From NCBI RefSeq assembly GCF_023516215.1, contig NZ_CP097349.1:992001-1056000 (forward strand): a stretch of DNA of 64,000 nucleotides. The letters run 5' to 3'. The DNA is from Cytobacillus pseudoceanisediminis. GTDB taxonomy: Bacteria > Bacillota > Bacilli > Bacillales > Cytobacillaceae. This document shows positions 1 to 7,912 of this stretch, one piece after another. Both the position numbers and the translations under genes were made by a program. The number at the start of each line of letters is the position of its first letter. Position 1 is the first letter of the stretch. The notes under the pieces were generated by a model. The model saw only the letters and a program-made list of their open reading frames with translations, did no database searches and had not been told where the DNA came from.

Positions 1-805
1 CTCGATTCATTAATGACTGGTGTAATAGTCTGCCAACACCAGGCCAAGAAAAAACAGCTTCCGTAATAACAGCGCCGCCTAATAATACACCGAGATCAAG
101 CGCAATTAATGTGAGAATCGGAATCAAAGAATTTTTTAAGGCGTATTTCATAATTAGCGTGGATGTTGGTGTTCCAGCTGCTTTGGTTGTTCGGATATAG
201 TCTTTATTTAATACATCTAGCATGGCCGATCGAGTAAAGCGGACAAAACGCGATACGCTATACAAAGCTAGTGTAATAACTGGAAGCACCATGTGATTAA
301 CAGAGCCGCCTCCACTCGATGGAAAAAATTTTAGTTGAGCAGCAAAAATAAAAATTAAAATTAAACCAAACCAAAAACTGGGGATAGCCTGACCGATAAC
401 CGTAATCCCTACACTTGCTTTATCAAATAGGGTGTTTCGTTTATATGCAGATAGAACTCCAAGTGGAATAGCGATGATGATTGATAATAACAATGCTGAG
501 AATGCTAGTTGAAAAGTTGCAGGCATTCTTTCTAAAACTAGTCCTAGAGCATCGTCGCCGCTTCTTAAAGATTCTCCAAAATCACCTTGAATGGCGCCTT
601 TCATGAAGTCAGTGTATTGAACATATAGTGGGCGGTTAAATCCTAATAACTCACGATATTCTTCAATTTGTTCCCTTGGCGCATCAGGCGGGAGGAATAG
701 TGTGGTCGGATCTCCCGAAAGACGAATTAAAAAGAAGACTGCTGTTAGAGCAAGAAATACAACGATGACCACTTGTATTAATCTTTTAATTATAAAATCT
801 AACAT
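1..805 (-). CDS. ABC transporter permease, DppB/OppB type (3' end outside window)
   Basis: This is an inner-membrane permease subunit of a peptide/nickel-type (PepT family) ABC importer. Reverse translation from the ATG at 805 gives MLDFIIKRLIQVVIVVF, a classic first membrane helix. It continues with the periplasmic stretch GDPTTLFLPPDAPREQIEEY and further transmembrane segments. The EAA-type cytoplasmic loop is visible as RTTKAAGTPTSTLIMKYALKNS, just before the truncation. An AGGCGGGGTG ribosome site sits 5 bases upstream of the ATG. It lies 72 bases downstream of the binding-protein gene on the same strand, so the two are probably co-transcribed. About 268 codons are present; the family is usually 305-340 residues, so the last ~50 residues lie off the left edge. 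The substrate is inferred only as an oligopeptide or similar. Confidence 0.9.
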   Translation of the reverse strand, partial: MLDFIIKRLIQVVIVVFLALTAVFFLIRLSGDPTTLFLPPDAPREQIEEYRELLGFNRPLYVQYTDFMKGAIQGDFGESLRSGDDALGLVLERMPATFQLAFSALLLSIIIAIPLGVLSAYKRNTLFDKASVGITVIGQAIPSFWFGLILIFIFAAQLKFFPSSGGGSVNHMVLPVITLALYSVSRFVRFTRSAMLDVLNKDYIRTTKAAGTPTSTLIMKYALKNSLIPILTLIALDLGVLLGGAVITEAVFSWPGVGRLLHQSLMNR

Positions 806-877
806 AGTAGCACCCCGCCTTATCCCTTGGAATAAAAGAAGAGAGAAGGGGACCCTCTCTTCTTTGAAACTATAAAT

Positions 878-2428
878 TTAGTTCCATGACATCTCAAACA
901 CGTTCATTTTCTCATCAACACGAGGTGAGAAATTTAAAGAAGATTTAACAGCGTAAAGGTCTGCTTGTTGCCATAATGGAACCCAAGCAGCTTGTTCTAC
1001 TAACTGCTGTTGAAGCTCAGCGTATCCAGCATAGCGCGCTTCTTGATCAAACGATTGGTTTGTTTCCTTAATCTTTTTCTCAATATTCTCCTGGTAAAAA
1101 CTACTGTATGGCGCTTCTAAAGTGAACAAGTTTTCAATTGTTGACTGGGCATCGAAAGCTGGCCCCCATCCAAGAATGTACATATCACCAGTTTCTCTTT
1201 TTTGAATTTTCTCCAAATGCTGACCCCATTCATTCACCCTTACTTCTACATTGATCCCAATACTTTGTAATTGTGAAGCAATGGCTTGAGCAATATGGGA
1301 GTCCATCGGATATCGACCACTTGGTGTATCCAAAGTTAATGTTAATTCTTCTGGACTATAGCCAGCTTCTTCGATTAACTTTACGGCAAGATCTGGGTCA
1401 TAGTCGTATTCTTTAGTTTCAGCATAATCAGCATTCAATTGGGACAGCGGTCCTGTGATTCTCGATCCATACCCACTTAATACAGTTTCTAGAAGTTCAT
1501 TTGCATTGATAGCGTGATTAATCGCTTGTCTAACTTTGACATCTTTTAATGGACCATCGACCAGGTTCGATAATGCTAAGTAATTGATACGTGAAGAAGA
1601 AATTTGTTTTACTTCATTACTTTCAAATTGTTTAACTGAGTCGACAGGGATGTTCTTAAATAAATATATTTCTCCGCTCATAAAAGCAGACATCCTTGCG
1701 CTAAATTCCGGAATAATTCGGAACTCAACTTCCTCAATCTCAGGTTTTCCTTGCCAATAATCTTCAAAAGCTTTTAATTTCAAATGGTTATCTCTTGACC
1801 ATTCAACAAACGTATATGCCCCTGTACCAACTGGTTTGCTTGATGCTTTCTCTATACCTACTTCTTCAACATAGCCAGGTTCTATAATGAGCAAATCTTC
1901 TGCAATTCGTTGGATTAAGCTTGGAAAAGGCACGGATGTATGGATCTCCACTTCGTAATCTGAAAGTACAACGACCTCCTCAACGTTAGCCCATCTTGAA
2001 CGGTAAAATGACCCGTTACTTTCATCTAAGATGTAGTCGATACTAAATTTAACTGCATTTGCATTAAAATCTGCTCCGTTATGGAACTTAATTCCTTCTT
2101 TCAGCTTTAAGTACCATGTTTTTTCATCTATATTTTTCCATTCCTCTGCAAGAACAGGGACAAACTCAGCTGTTTGAGAATCTCGATCAATCAGTGGATC
2201 ATAAATATTACGAATTAGCGTATCTGTGGTGTAGTTGACATCGTGATTTGCTAGAAGTGTGGTAGCGTCTGCTTCAAAACCGATGACAAGGGGACCCTGA
2301 CTATTAGCACCTGAACTGGAATCTGGTGAACTACTGGAATTACCATCCACATTCGTACTTTCTGTACATGCTGCCAATAACATCGTAATGATTAAAAGAA
2401 ATGTAATCAGGAGCTTATTATTCCTCAT
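878..2428 (-). CDS. Oligopeptide-type ABC transporter substrate-binding lipoprotein (SBP_bac_5)
   Basis: This is an extracellular solute-binding lipoprotein of family 5, which captures peptides or related ligands for the adjacent DppB-type permease. The N-terminus has a lipoprotein signal peptide with lipobox LLAAC (Cys about residue 21), followed by a Ser/Gly-rich linker. Family features include WYLKLKEGIKFHNGADFNA, the PVGTGAYTF loop and KVRQAINHAINANELL. The length of ~516 residues is normal. An in-frame TTG at 2431 precedes the ATG at 2428; the ATG is preferred because it is 8 bases from AGGAGG. The start overlaps the end of the MarR gene by 11 bases, which indicates translational coupling and probable regulation by that repressor. 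The exact ligand is not predictable here. Confidence 0.92.
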   Translation of the reverse strand: MRNNKLLITFLLIITMLLAACTESTNVDGNSSSSPDSSSGANSQGPLVIGFEADATTLLANHDVNYTTDTLIRNIYDPLIDRDSQTAEFVPVLAEEWKNIDEKTWYLKLKEGIKFHNGADFNANAVKFSIDYILDESNGSFYRSRWANVEEVVVLSDYEVEIHTSVPFPSLIQRIAEDLLIIEPGYVEEVGIEKASSKPVGTGAYTFVEWSRDNHLKLKAFEDYWQGKPEIEEVEFRIIPEFSARMSAFMSGEIYLFKNIPVDSVKQFESNEVKQISSSRINYLALSNLVDGPLKDVKVRQAINHAINANELLETVLSGYGSRITGPLSQLNADYAETKEYDYDPDLAVKLIEEAGYSPEELTLTLDTPSGRYPMDSHIAQAIASQLQSIGINVEVRVNEWGQHLEKIQKRETGDMYILGWGPAFDAQSTIENLFTLEAPYSSFYQENIEKKIKETNQSFDQEARYAGYAELQQQLVEQAAWVPLWQQADLYAVKSSLNFSPRVDEKMNVFEMSWN

Positions 2429-2867
2429 CAAATCTTCCTCCTTTATTGACTGATAAAATTTTCTCGATTTCTTCCATTGATTGAATAAGAGAATTTACTT
2501 GTTCCAAATCAATTTTTTCAATCATCCTCCTTACATCATGGCTGGCATTATCTGAAAGTTCTTTAAGAACTTTTTGCCCTTTTTCAGTGATATGCAAATA
2601 TTTCTTCCGTTTATCTTGGTTATCCGATACCCGTTCAATAAGTTTTTGTTTGCTGAGCTTATGTATCATTCTACTTACATAACCTTTATCGAAGTCGAAA
2701 TACTCGGATAATTGAGAAGCTGTACATCTCTTCCTTTTATCTATCTCATATAAAATCATCGCTTCTGACATTGAATATGGGCTTCCTTTTGAATACTGAG
2801 CATACAAACCAACAACATTAAGATAAAAACGGTTAAACTTCTTAATTTTTTCGATTTTTTCATTCAT
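2418..2867 (-). CDS. MarR-family transcriptional regulator
   Basis: This is a 149-residue winged-helix regulator. A helix-turn-helix is visible at about residues 48-75 (CTASQLSEYFDFDKGYVSRMI), followed by the wing DNQDKRKKYLHITEKGQKVL, which is diagnostic of the MarR family. MarR proteins are usually dimeric, ligand-responsive repressors. This gene is the first of a minus-strand operon with a peptide-type binding protein and permease, and its 3' end overlaps the binding-protein start. Autoregulation plus control of the transporter is inferred. The upstream region 2868-2960 is AT-rich and divergent from the hisS leader. No clear operator palindrome was identified. Confidence 0.9.
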   Translation of the reverse strand: MNEKIEKIKKFNRFYLNVVGLYAQYSKGSPYSMSEAMILYEIDKRKRCTASQLSEYFDFDKGYVSRMIHKLSKQKLIERVSDNQDKRKKYLHITEKGQKVLKELSDNASHDVRRMIEKIDLEQVNSLIQSMEEIEKILSVNKGGRFDEE

Positions 2868-3138
2868 ATAGTTTAGTTCCTTAGTTCATAAATTTAGTTG
2901 CTAATAACAACTTGTTTACATATTAATTTTAATTGGTCACATCTGTCAACAGAATTTTATGAAAATTCTGTATAAATAAAATCAGGTTCTCTTATGCCTT
3001 ATTAATTGTGGACATCGACCAGTGCAATTATATATTGACTCATCCACCAATTTCTGTAGTTGATTGGTTAGTGGGTTATAATTCTGTTTTCTTTAAGGAT
3101 CCTAATATATACTTTAAAGTGATAAATCCCATAAAGGG

Positions 3139-3230
3139 CTTACCGGCAGGTAATTAACTATTGAAAATCTAAGAAAACAAGAGTAAACAGCCGTTTTCGC
3201 TTCTTTTATTAAGGGAGGTTAGTTGAAGAA
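3139..3230. repeat. Dispersed intergenic repeat, 'cttaccggc' variant, copy 1
   Basis: The sequence starts CTTACCGGC, contains GAGTAAACAGCCG and a T-rich tract, and ends AAGGGAGGTTAGTTGAAGAA. Related copies lie at 24908-24990 and 35028-35090. The last ~20 bases match the core of the main intergenic repeat of this window, so it appears to be a variant of that family. Confidence 0.6.
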
Positions 3231-3237
3231 AGATTCT

Positions 3238-3266
3238 TGAAATTCAAATTACAGTATGATACATTT
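3238..3266 (+). promoter_or_regulatory. Putative sigma-A promoter of the hisS leader
   Basis: TTGAAA at 3238-3243 and TACATT at 3261-3266 are separated by 17 bases. This places the transcript start just upstream of the leader peptide. The -10 match is moderate. Confidence 0.5.
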
Positions 3267-3290
3267 AATGGAAATTAGGAGTGAGTAAAT

Positions 3291-3350
3291 ATGCGTTCAA
3301 TAAAGAAGATAACTATCTCGTTCTCACAACTACATCATCATATCTTGTAG
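3291..3350 (+). CDS. Histidine-rich leader peptide for attenuation of hisS
   Basis: This is a 19-codon open frame encoding MRSIKKITISFSQLHHHIL, followed by TAG. It begins at an ATG 9 bases after an AGGAG ribosome site. Codons 15-17 (3333-3341) are three consecutive CAT His codons immediately before the stop. A stable hairpin region (3351-3389) and an intrinsic terminator (3401-3451) follow, before the histidyl-tRNA synthetase. This is the architecture of ribosome-mediated transcription attenuation, as known for hisL of enterobacteria. Stalling at His codons when charged tRNA-His is scarce would allow readthrough into hisS. The leader and terminator are seen in sequence; the mechanism is inferred. 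Confidence 0.72.
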   Translation: MRSIKKITISFSQLHHHIL

Positions 3351-3400
3351 CCTTGCTATTCGATTTATAAAAATCGTAAATAGGAAGGTTATTTATCATT

Positions 3401-3451
3401 AAACCGGATTTGATTAAGTTTAAAACTTACATCAAGTGCGGTTTTTTATTT
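3401..3451 (+). terminator. Intrinsic terminator/attenuator between leader peptide and hisS
   Basis: AAACCGGATTTGAT at 3401-3414 pairs with ATCAAGTGCGGTTT (3431-3444), 13 of 14 positions including one G-U, around a self-complementary loop. It is followed by a T-rich tract (TTTTTTATTTT). Its position after the His leader and before the gene marks it as an attenuator. An upstream alternative hairpin is visible at 3351-3389 (CCTT..CTATT..CGATTT pairing with AAATCG..AAATAG..GAAGG). Confidence 0.75.
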
Positions 3452-3477
3452 TATAAAAAACTTTGGAGGTAATGAAA

Positions 3478-4761
3478 ATGAAGAAAATGGATTATCAAAA
3501 TGTAAAGGGTACACAAGATTACTTACCGAATGCTGAAGTTATTAGAAGAAATATTAGAAGAACATTAGAAGACGTATTCATCCAATACGGATGTAAACCT
3601 TTGGAAACCCCAATATTAAATTACACGGAATTACTCGCTTCCAAATACGGTGGTGGGGCTGAAATTTTAGAAGAAATGTATACATTAACTGACAGAGGTG
3701 AAAGAGACTTAGCTTTACGATACGATCTCACTATACCGTTTGCAAAAGTTGTTGCGATGAACCCGACGCTTAAGATGCCTTTTAAGCGATATGAAATTGG
3801 TAAAGTATTTAGAGATGGACCAATTAAAACAGGTAGGTTTCGAGAATTTACACAATGTGATGTTGATATTGTAGGTGTAGATTTACAAATAGCCGAAGCT
3901 GAATTAATGGTTATGGCATTGGACGCATTTAGAAAGCTTAATTTAAAGGTATCGATCCAATACAACAATCGAAAATTACTCACGGGAATGCTTGATGTAT
4001 TCGGTACAGAAGCTCAAAAAATTAATAATGTAGTATTAATTCTAGATAAGCTTGAAAAAGTAGGATTAGGAGCTGTTATTTCAGAACTTAATGATCAAGG
4101 ATTATCAAATTCAACGATAATGTTAATTAAACAGTTTTTAACTGATGAAAGGAATTCAACTCTCAGCTATTTTGAATCTTTTTCAGAACAAAATGAAGAG
4201 GTAAGGCAAGGTTTAAATGAATTAAAAGAGCTGGCATCCTATCTAGAATTCCTAAATATTAATAAACAGTGCATTTTTAATCCATTCTTAGCAAGAGGTT
4301 TAGAGATCTACACAGGTACTATTTATGAGATATTCTTATCTGACCAATCTATAAAATCAAGTATTGGAAGTGGCGGAAGATACGATAATGCAATCGGTGG
4401 GTTGATAGGTACAACTGAAAAATTCTCAACAGTAGGAATATCATTCGGCTTAGATGTAATTTATACGGCTATGAGTAAATCTGAGAAGGAATTAAGAGAG
4501 AATCCGAATATAGATTACTATATAGTCCCATTAGGCACTCAAAAAGAATCCTTATTGGTAGCAAATTACTTAAGAAATAAAGGCTATAAAGTCGAATATG
4601 AAATGAGCAACAAAAAGTTAGGCAAGGCTCTTGATAAAGCAAACAAAGAGAAGATCCCTTACGTGATAATTATTGGAGAGAATGAGGTGAAAAATAATCA
4701 ATTCAAAATAAAAGATATGTTATCAGGTGACGAAAGGGTTGAATCATATCTGTTTAAATGA
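3478..4761 (+). CDS. hisS: Histidine--tRNA ligase
   Basis: This is a class II aminoacyl-tRNA synthetase that charges tRNA-His in the cytoplasm. Signature elements are QNVKGTQDYLPNAE near the N-terminus, the motif 2 region FRDGPIKTGRFREFTQCDVD, the histidine-specific signature ARGLEIYTGTIYEIF, and motif 3-like GSGGRYDNAIGGLIG. The C-terminal anticodon-binding domain starts around YYIVPLGTQ. The length of 427 residues is typical. The longer TTG-initiated frame at 3463 is rejected because the GGAGGT ribosome site at 3465-3470 lies inside it; the ATG at 3478 has 7-base spacing. The gene stands alone without aspS, unlike the usual Bacillus hisS-aspS pair, so it may be a second, accessory copy. The upstream leader peptide with three His codons and terminator suggests induction by histidine limitation. 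Confidence 0.93.
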   Translation: MKKMDYQNVKGTQDYLPNAEVIRRNIRRTLEDVFIQYGCKPLETPILNYTELLASKYGGGAEILEEMYTLTDRGERDLALRYDLTIPFAKVVAMNPTLKMPFKRYEIGKVFRDGPIKTGRFREFTQCDVDIVGVDLQIAEAELMVMALDAFRKLNLKVSIQYNNRKLLTGMLDVFGTEAQKINNVVLILDKLEKVGLGAVISELNDQGLSNSTIMLIKQFLTDERNSTLSYFESFSEQNEEVRQGLNELKELASYLEFLNINKQCIFNPFLARGLEIYTGTIYEIFLSDQSIKSSIGSGGRYDNAIGGLIGTTEKFSTVGISFGLDVIYTAMSKSEKELRENPNIDYYIVPLGTQKESLLVANYLRNKGYKVEYEMSNKKLGKALDKANKEKIPYVIIIGENEVKNNQFKIKDMLSGDERVESYLFK

Positions 4762-4800
4762 TTTAAAAATTCTTATTCAAGAGCCTGTACTTATTTTCAG

Positions 4801-4860
4801 AATCAGCTGCCAAACTAGGTGGCTTTTTCTTATTTAACAAACGGGGCAGGTTTGTTAAAT
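4801..4860. repeat. Intergenic repeat: terminator hairpin plus GGGGCAGG core
   Basis: AGCTGCC pairs with GGTGGCT, followed by TTTTTCTTATT and then the core AACGGGGCAGGTTTGTT at 4840-4856. The position just after hisS suggests it acts as that gene's terminator. Confidence 0.7.
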
Positions 4861-4996
4861 AAAAAACGCTATGATGTTGAAAAGTAGTGGATAAAACATT
4901 CAAAAACACTCGTTCGGAAAAATGTTCACAAATTGTTCACTTACGAAAAGGTTTTGAACATATCTATAATAATTAAGTATTAAAAGAAGGGAATGA

Positions 4997-5485
4997 TTGA
5001 AATTGCCAACAACTAAAAAGGAAAGTTTTTATTTTGGTCTTATTATGTGTTTTGGAATGGTATTAGTTATGACGTTGTATAACCTTTACCTGAATGGAAT
5101 GATTGGTAAATTGACTTTCTATGAAGGATTAATAGAATTTTTTAGTGCTTTTATTATTGCACTAATCCTTGACCTATTTCTGGTTGGTCCGAATGCAAAA
5201 AAGTTAGCATTGAAATTAACCACAAATACTAATAGTAAAATATATACTATACTAACTATTTCAACCTTCATGGTTATAGGAATGGCGTTATTTATGTCAG
5301 TTTTTGGACTAGTAACAATGATTTTGCACAGTGGATATAATACCAACATTATCTTGCTTGATTATTTGTCTGTGTTTGGAAAAAATCTTATTATGGCATT
5401 ACCTTTACAAATTCTAGTTATGGGGCCACTTGTGCGTTTCATCTTTATTAAGTACATCAAACCGAAAAGAATGAACTTAGTATAA
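4997..5485 (+). CDS. DUF2798-type integral membrane protein
   Basis: This is a ~162-residue protein with four predicted membrane helices arranged as two similar halves. Each half ends in a motif of the type LDLFLVGPNAKKLA or LQILVMGPLVRFIF. This duplicated GP-x(4) pattern matches my recollection of the DUF2798 family. No catalytic motif is visible and the function is unknown. The start is TTG with an AAGGG ribosome site 5 bases upstream; a second TTG at 5003 is possible. A repeat-type terminator lies upstream, so it should be monocistronic. Confidence 0.75.
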   Translation: MKLPTTKKESFYFGLIMCFGMVLVMTLYNLYLNGMIGKLTFYEGLIEFFSAFIIALILDLFLVGPNAKKLALKLTTNTNSKIYTILTISTFMVIGMALFMSVFGLVTMILHSGYNTNIILLDYLSVFGKNLIMALPLQILVMGPLVRFIFIKYIKPKRMNLV

Positions 5486-5842
5486 ATTAAATCTTATTAA
5501 AACTATACTTAAACTTAAAGGTACATTAATCAAAAAGGGTTAAGGCATTTTTTTAGTTGAAAACTCTTTATAAGCTAACAGTAACGGACCAAGTTAGATT
5601 AAAAAGATATTTTATAAGCTTGCTGATATGTCTGTTGATAAGTGAATTATTGTCATTATATATTATTACCATAAGGAAGATTGGAATAATTAGTCAAGGT
5701 GAATTCATATGGAATCAAATGGCACATTTTATTTAATCTAACAATATGCTTTTTTGATAGCCACTAATTCAACTTGCTTTTGTTCAAGAGCCGCCGCCCA
5801 GCTGTTTTGTTGAATAAGGAATAAAATGGTGCTTATGGTCAA
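5486..5842. other. Intergenic region without a supported gene
   Basis: No coding frame with a ribosome site is seen on either strand. The segment 5785-5815 (GCCGCCCAGCTGTTTTGTTGAATAAGGA) resembles a degraded intergenic repeat. The rest is AT-rich and unremarkable. Confidence 0.4.
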
Positions 5843-6055
5843 TTAATCCTCATATTTCTTGAAGTTCTTTTTTGGTTCAGATCGATTGCCGTAAAGGTAT
5901 TCAGCATTTTTTACAGAATAGTGTTCACTTACTTGGACCGTCAGCCAGGTAAACACACCACCTATAATAATTCCTGCTTTCCAGTATCCTAAAAGAAATG
6001 AGACTATAGATATAATTAATAAGGTGACAAGAATAATTACTAATGCTTTTTTCAA
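5843..6055 (-). CDS. Small two-helix membrane protein, hypothetical
   Basis: This encodes 70 residues with an N-terminal helix (ALVIILVTLLIISIVSFLLG) and a second hydrophobic segment (AGIIIGGVFTWLTV), followed by a charged tail. It starts at a TTG with an AAGGTGG ribosome site on the minus strand. The start overlaps the stop of the upstream small gene by 4 bases (TTGA), which suggests translational coupling. I do not recognise the family. Confidence 0.45.
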   Translation of the reverse strand: MKKALVIILVTLLIISIVSFLLGYWKAGIIIGGVFTWLTVQVSEHYSVKNAEYLYGNRSEPKKNFKKYED

Positions 6056-6240
6056 AATATTCCACCTTCTTCTTGGTGTTTAAGGACTTCTACGTGTGTC
6101 GTAGTAGGTACGTCTCTTGTGCTTGTCATTGTGATGATCGGGGCGAGATTTATTAGGTTGTCGGTGCTGTAAAGTGAATGTTGAAATATTATAAGAAATA
6201 CCTGCAGAATAGTTATTGTGAAAATAAACCATCTAAACAC
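6052..6240 (-). CDS. Small membrane protein, hypothetical, upstream partner
   Basis: This encodes 62 residues with one N-terminal membrane helix (WFIFTITILQVFLIIF) and a polar tail containing TMTSTRDVPTTT. The GTG start has only a weak ribosome site, so the call is tentative. The overlap with the next small membrane gene argues for a real two-gene unit. The function is unknown. It is divergent from the acetyltransferase at 6266. Confidence 0.33.
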   Translation of the reverse strand: MFRWFIFTITILQVFLIIFQHSLYSTDNLINLAPIITMTSTRDVPTTTHVEVLKHQEEGGIF

Positions 6241-6265
6241 CTGACTAGATCGGAGGAAAAATTAA

Positions 6266-6715
6266 GTGGAAAAAGTAGTCGAATATAAAAAACTAACAAT
6301 CGGTGATGAGAGTAGTTTTTCTAAATTAGTATTATTGTTTAACAATGAATTTGAGTCACCAGATTTGAACTACGTAAATGATAAGAACATAAGAAGTCTT
6401 ATAGCTAAACCCGATTTTATTTGTTTTGTTGCTTTTATTGGTGATGAAGTTGTTGGTGGTTTAACTGGTTACGAGTTATTGATGTATGACCAGGAGGGTT
6501 CTTCGATGTATTTATATGACTTGGCGGTCGATAAGAACTATCAGCGTCGTGGAATTGGAAGTAATTTAGTTGGTGAATTAATGGAATATTGCAGATCAAA
6601 AGATATAAAGGATTTATTTGTTCAAGCTGATGTGGAAGATCAACATGCTGTTGAATTCTACAATAAAATTGGAGGGGATGATTCGGAGACGGTACAGTTT
6701 TCGTTTCATCTTTAA
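6266..6715 (+). CDS. GNAT acetyltransferase resembling AAC(3)-I aminoglycoside acetyltransferases
   Basis: This is a GNAT-fold acetyl-CoA-dependent N-acetyltransferase of 149 residues. The C-terminal half reads VGGLTGYELLMYDQEGSSMYLYDLAV, then acetyl-CoA binding motif A (YQRRGIGSNLVGELM), and then DLFVQADVEDQHAVEFYNKIGG. The YDLAV, RRxGIG and VQAD..D..AVxFYxKxG blocks are those of AAC(3)-I. The length also fits (about 150). The start is GTG, 8 bases after GGAGGA. Whether it acetylates aminoglycosides or another amine is unknown; the family assignment is firm and the substrate is inferred. Confidence 0.82.
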   Translation: MEKVVEYKKLTIGDESSFSKLVLLFNNEFESPDLNYVNDKNIRSLIAKPDFICFVAFIGDEVVGGLTGYELLMYDQEGSSMYLYDLAVDKNYQRRGIGSNLVGELMEYCRSKDIKDLFVQADVEDQHAVEFYNKIGGDDSETVQFSFHL

Positions 6716-6841
6716 GATAGTGACCAAAATCTGTTGATTGTCTGGAGAATAGCGATGTAAGCAATTAAATTAGACCACCATATTGTAAAGGTAGAATAAT
6801 CCAGATTACTTATTTAAGAAGAGGCGCTTTAGATTAGGCAG

Positions 6842-6912
6842 TTGAGCGGTTGCTTTGCTTCAATAGGAGCAAAGCATTTTTCTTTTTTGCTAACGGGGCA
6901 GTTTTGCAGAAT
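6842..6912. repeat. Intergenic repeat copy
   Basis: A hairpin (TTGCTTTGCTTC paired with AGCAAAGCA) and a T-rich tract are followed by the core TAACGGGGCAGTTTTG at 6891-6906. It lies between the acetyltransferase and the DHFR-like gene. Confidence 0.6.
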
Positions 6913-7055
6913 AGAATGGAAGGGATTTTTGTGGAATAGTAGAATATTTCATTTAGGACGGCAGTTTAGATTAGCAATTCATAAGAAACAACCCAAGCTG
7001 AAATGTCCTAAAGTGGTTAATGTAAATATCCTTCATGAACAAAGGAGAACTGAAA

Positions 7056-7631
7056 ATGAGAAAACTCGTTCTATTTTTACACGCATCACTTGACGGTTTT
7101 GTAGAAGGGCCGAACGGTGAAATGGACATTGGCTGGGTTTCCTACGATGCTGATTTGGAGAAACACGCGAAAGAAATTCTGAGTACTGCCGACACTGTCA
7201 TTTGGGGACGTGGGACTTATCAGATGATGCACAGTTACTGGCCATCTGTACCTTCGAACCCATCAGCTTCGCAGCATGAACGGAATCATGCCGAGTGGAT
7301 CGAAAAGACAGCCAAAATCGTTTTTTCCACGAGGCTGGAAAAAGTTGAATGGAATAATTCCAGACTGGTGAGAGAAGATGTCGAGGAAGAGATCAAGAAC
7401 CTCAAACAGCAGCCAGGCAAGGATATGGTCATCCTCGGCAGTCCTAGGTTCGCACACCACCTTATGCAGCTTGATTTAATTGATGAGTATAAAATTACGG
7501 TCTCTCCCGTACTGATCGGCAGCGGATTGCCGTTATTCCAAGGTCTCAAGGAGAAGATCAATCTTAAACTTATCGAAAACAAGACCTTTGATTCTGGAGC
7601 CATAGGTCTCGTTTACCAGACGGTTAGATGA
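7056..7631 (+). CDS. Dihydrofolate reductase / RibD C-terminal family protein
   Basis: This is a 191-residue NADPH-dependent reductase-fold protein (RibD_C family, YyaP/YwjB-like). Features are the N-terminal RKLVLFLHASLDGFVEGPNGEMDW-like strand, the DTVIWGRGTYQMM loop, and the cofactor-binding KDMVILGSPRFAHHLM. The C-terminal EYKITVSPVLIGSGLPLFQG is typical of this group. The physiological substrate is unknown. An upstream in-frame ATG at 7035 precedes the AAGGAG site at 7042-7046, so the ATG at 7056 is taken. It ends just before the IS110 left end. Confidence 0.85.
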   Translation: MRKLVLFLHASLDGFVEGPNGEMDIGWVSYDADLEKHAKEILSTADTVIWGRGTYQMMHSYWPSVPSNPSASQHERNHAEWIEKTAKIVFSTRLEKVEWNNSRLVREDVEEEIKNLKQQPGKDMVILGSPRFAHHLMQLDLIDEYKITVSPVLIGSGLPLFQGLKEKINLKLIENKTFDSGAIGLVYQTVR

Positions 7632-7664
7632 CCTTTTCTCCTAAAGTAGATTACGCTAACGGAT

Positions 7665-7912
7665 ACGTTCGTATTATAGAGTTAACCAGTTTTTACTGGT
7701 TGCTCTTTTTTATAGGACCTATTATTTCAGTAGCCAGGGTAGAACGTACGGGTGCGTGGGAGGTAGATCTCGTCAACTAAACTGTTCGCCCCCTACTTGT
7801 AGAATGATGTTTGAGGCTGGTTGGGACAAATGATCTCGTATAACAAGCGAAGCTATGGAACTACAGGAAGGTATAGGGGTTACTGGTGAGTAAAACTAAG
7901 GGAGAGATATTA
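7665..7912 (+). ncRNA. Candidate bridge RNA region of the IS110 element
   Basis: This is a ~250-base non-coding stretch immediately upstream of the DEDD transposase. It is richer in GC than its flanks and contains several short self-complementary segments, such as GTTAACCAGTTTTTACTGGTTG and GGGAGGTAGATCTCG. In IS110-group elements the left non-coding region encodes a bridge RNA that base-pairs with donor and target DNA. The assignment is by position and family knowledge; no fold was computed. Confidence 0.45.

Noticed and set aside
3266..3478. T-box leader in front of hisS
   Set aside because: The conserved T-box sequence (AGGGUGGNACCGCG-like) and specifier stem were not visible; a leader peptide with His codons fits better.
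6842..7093. 83-aa ORF between the acetyltransferase and DHFR-like genes
   Set aside because: It overlaps a repeat copy and the start of the DHFR-like gene in another frame, without a ribosome site.
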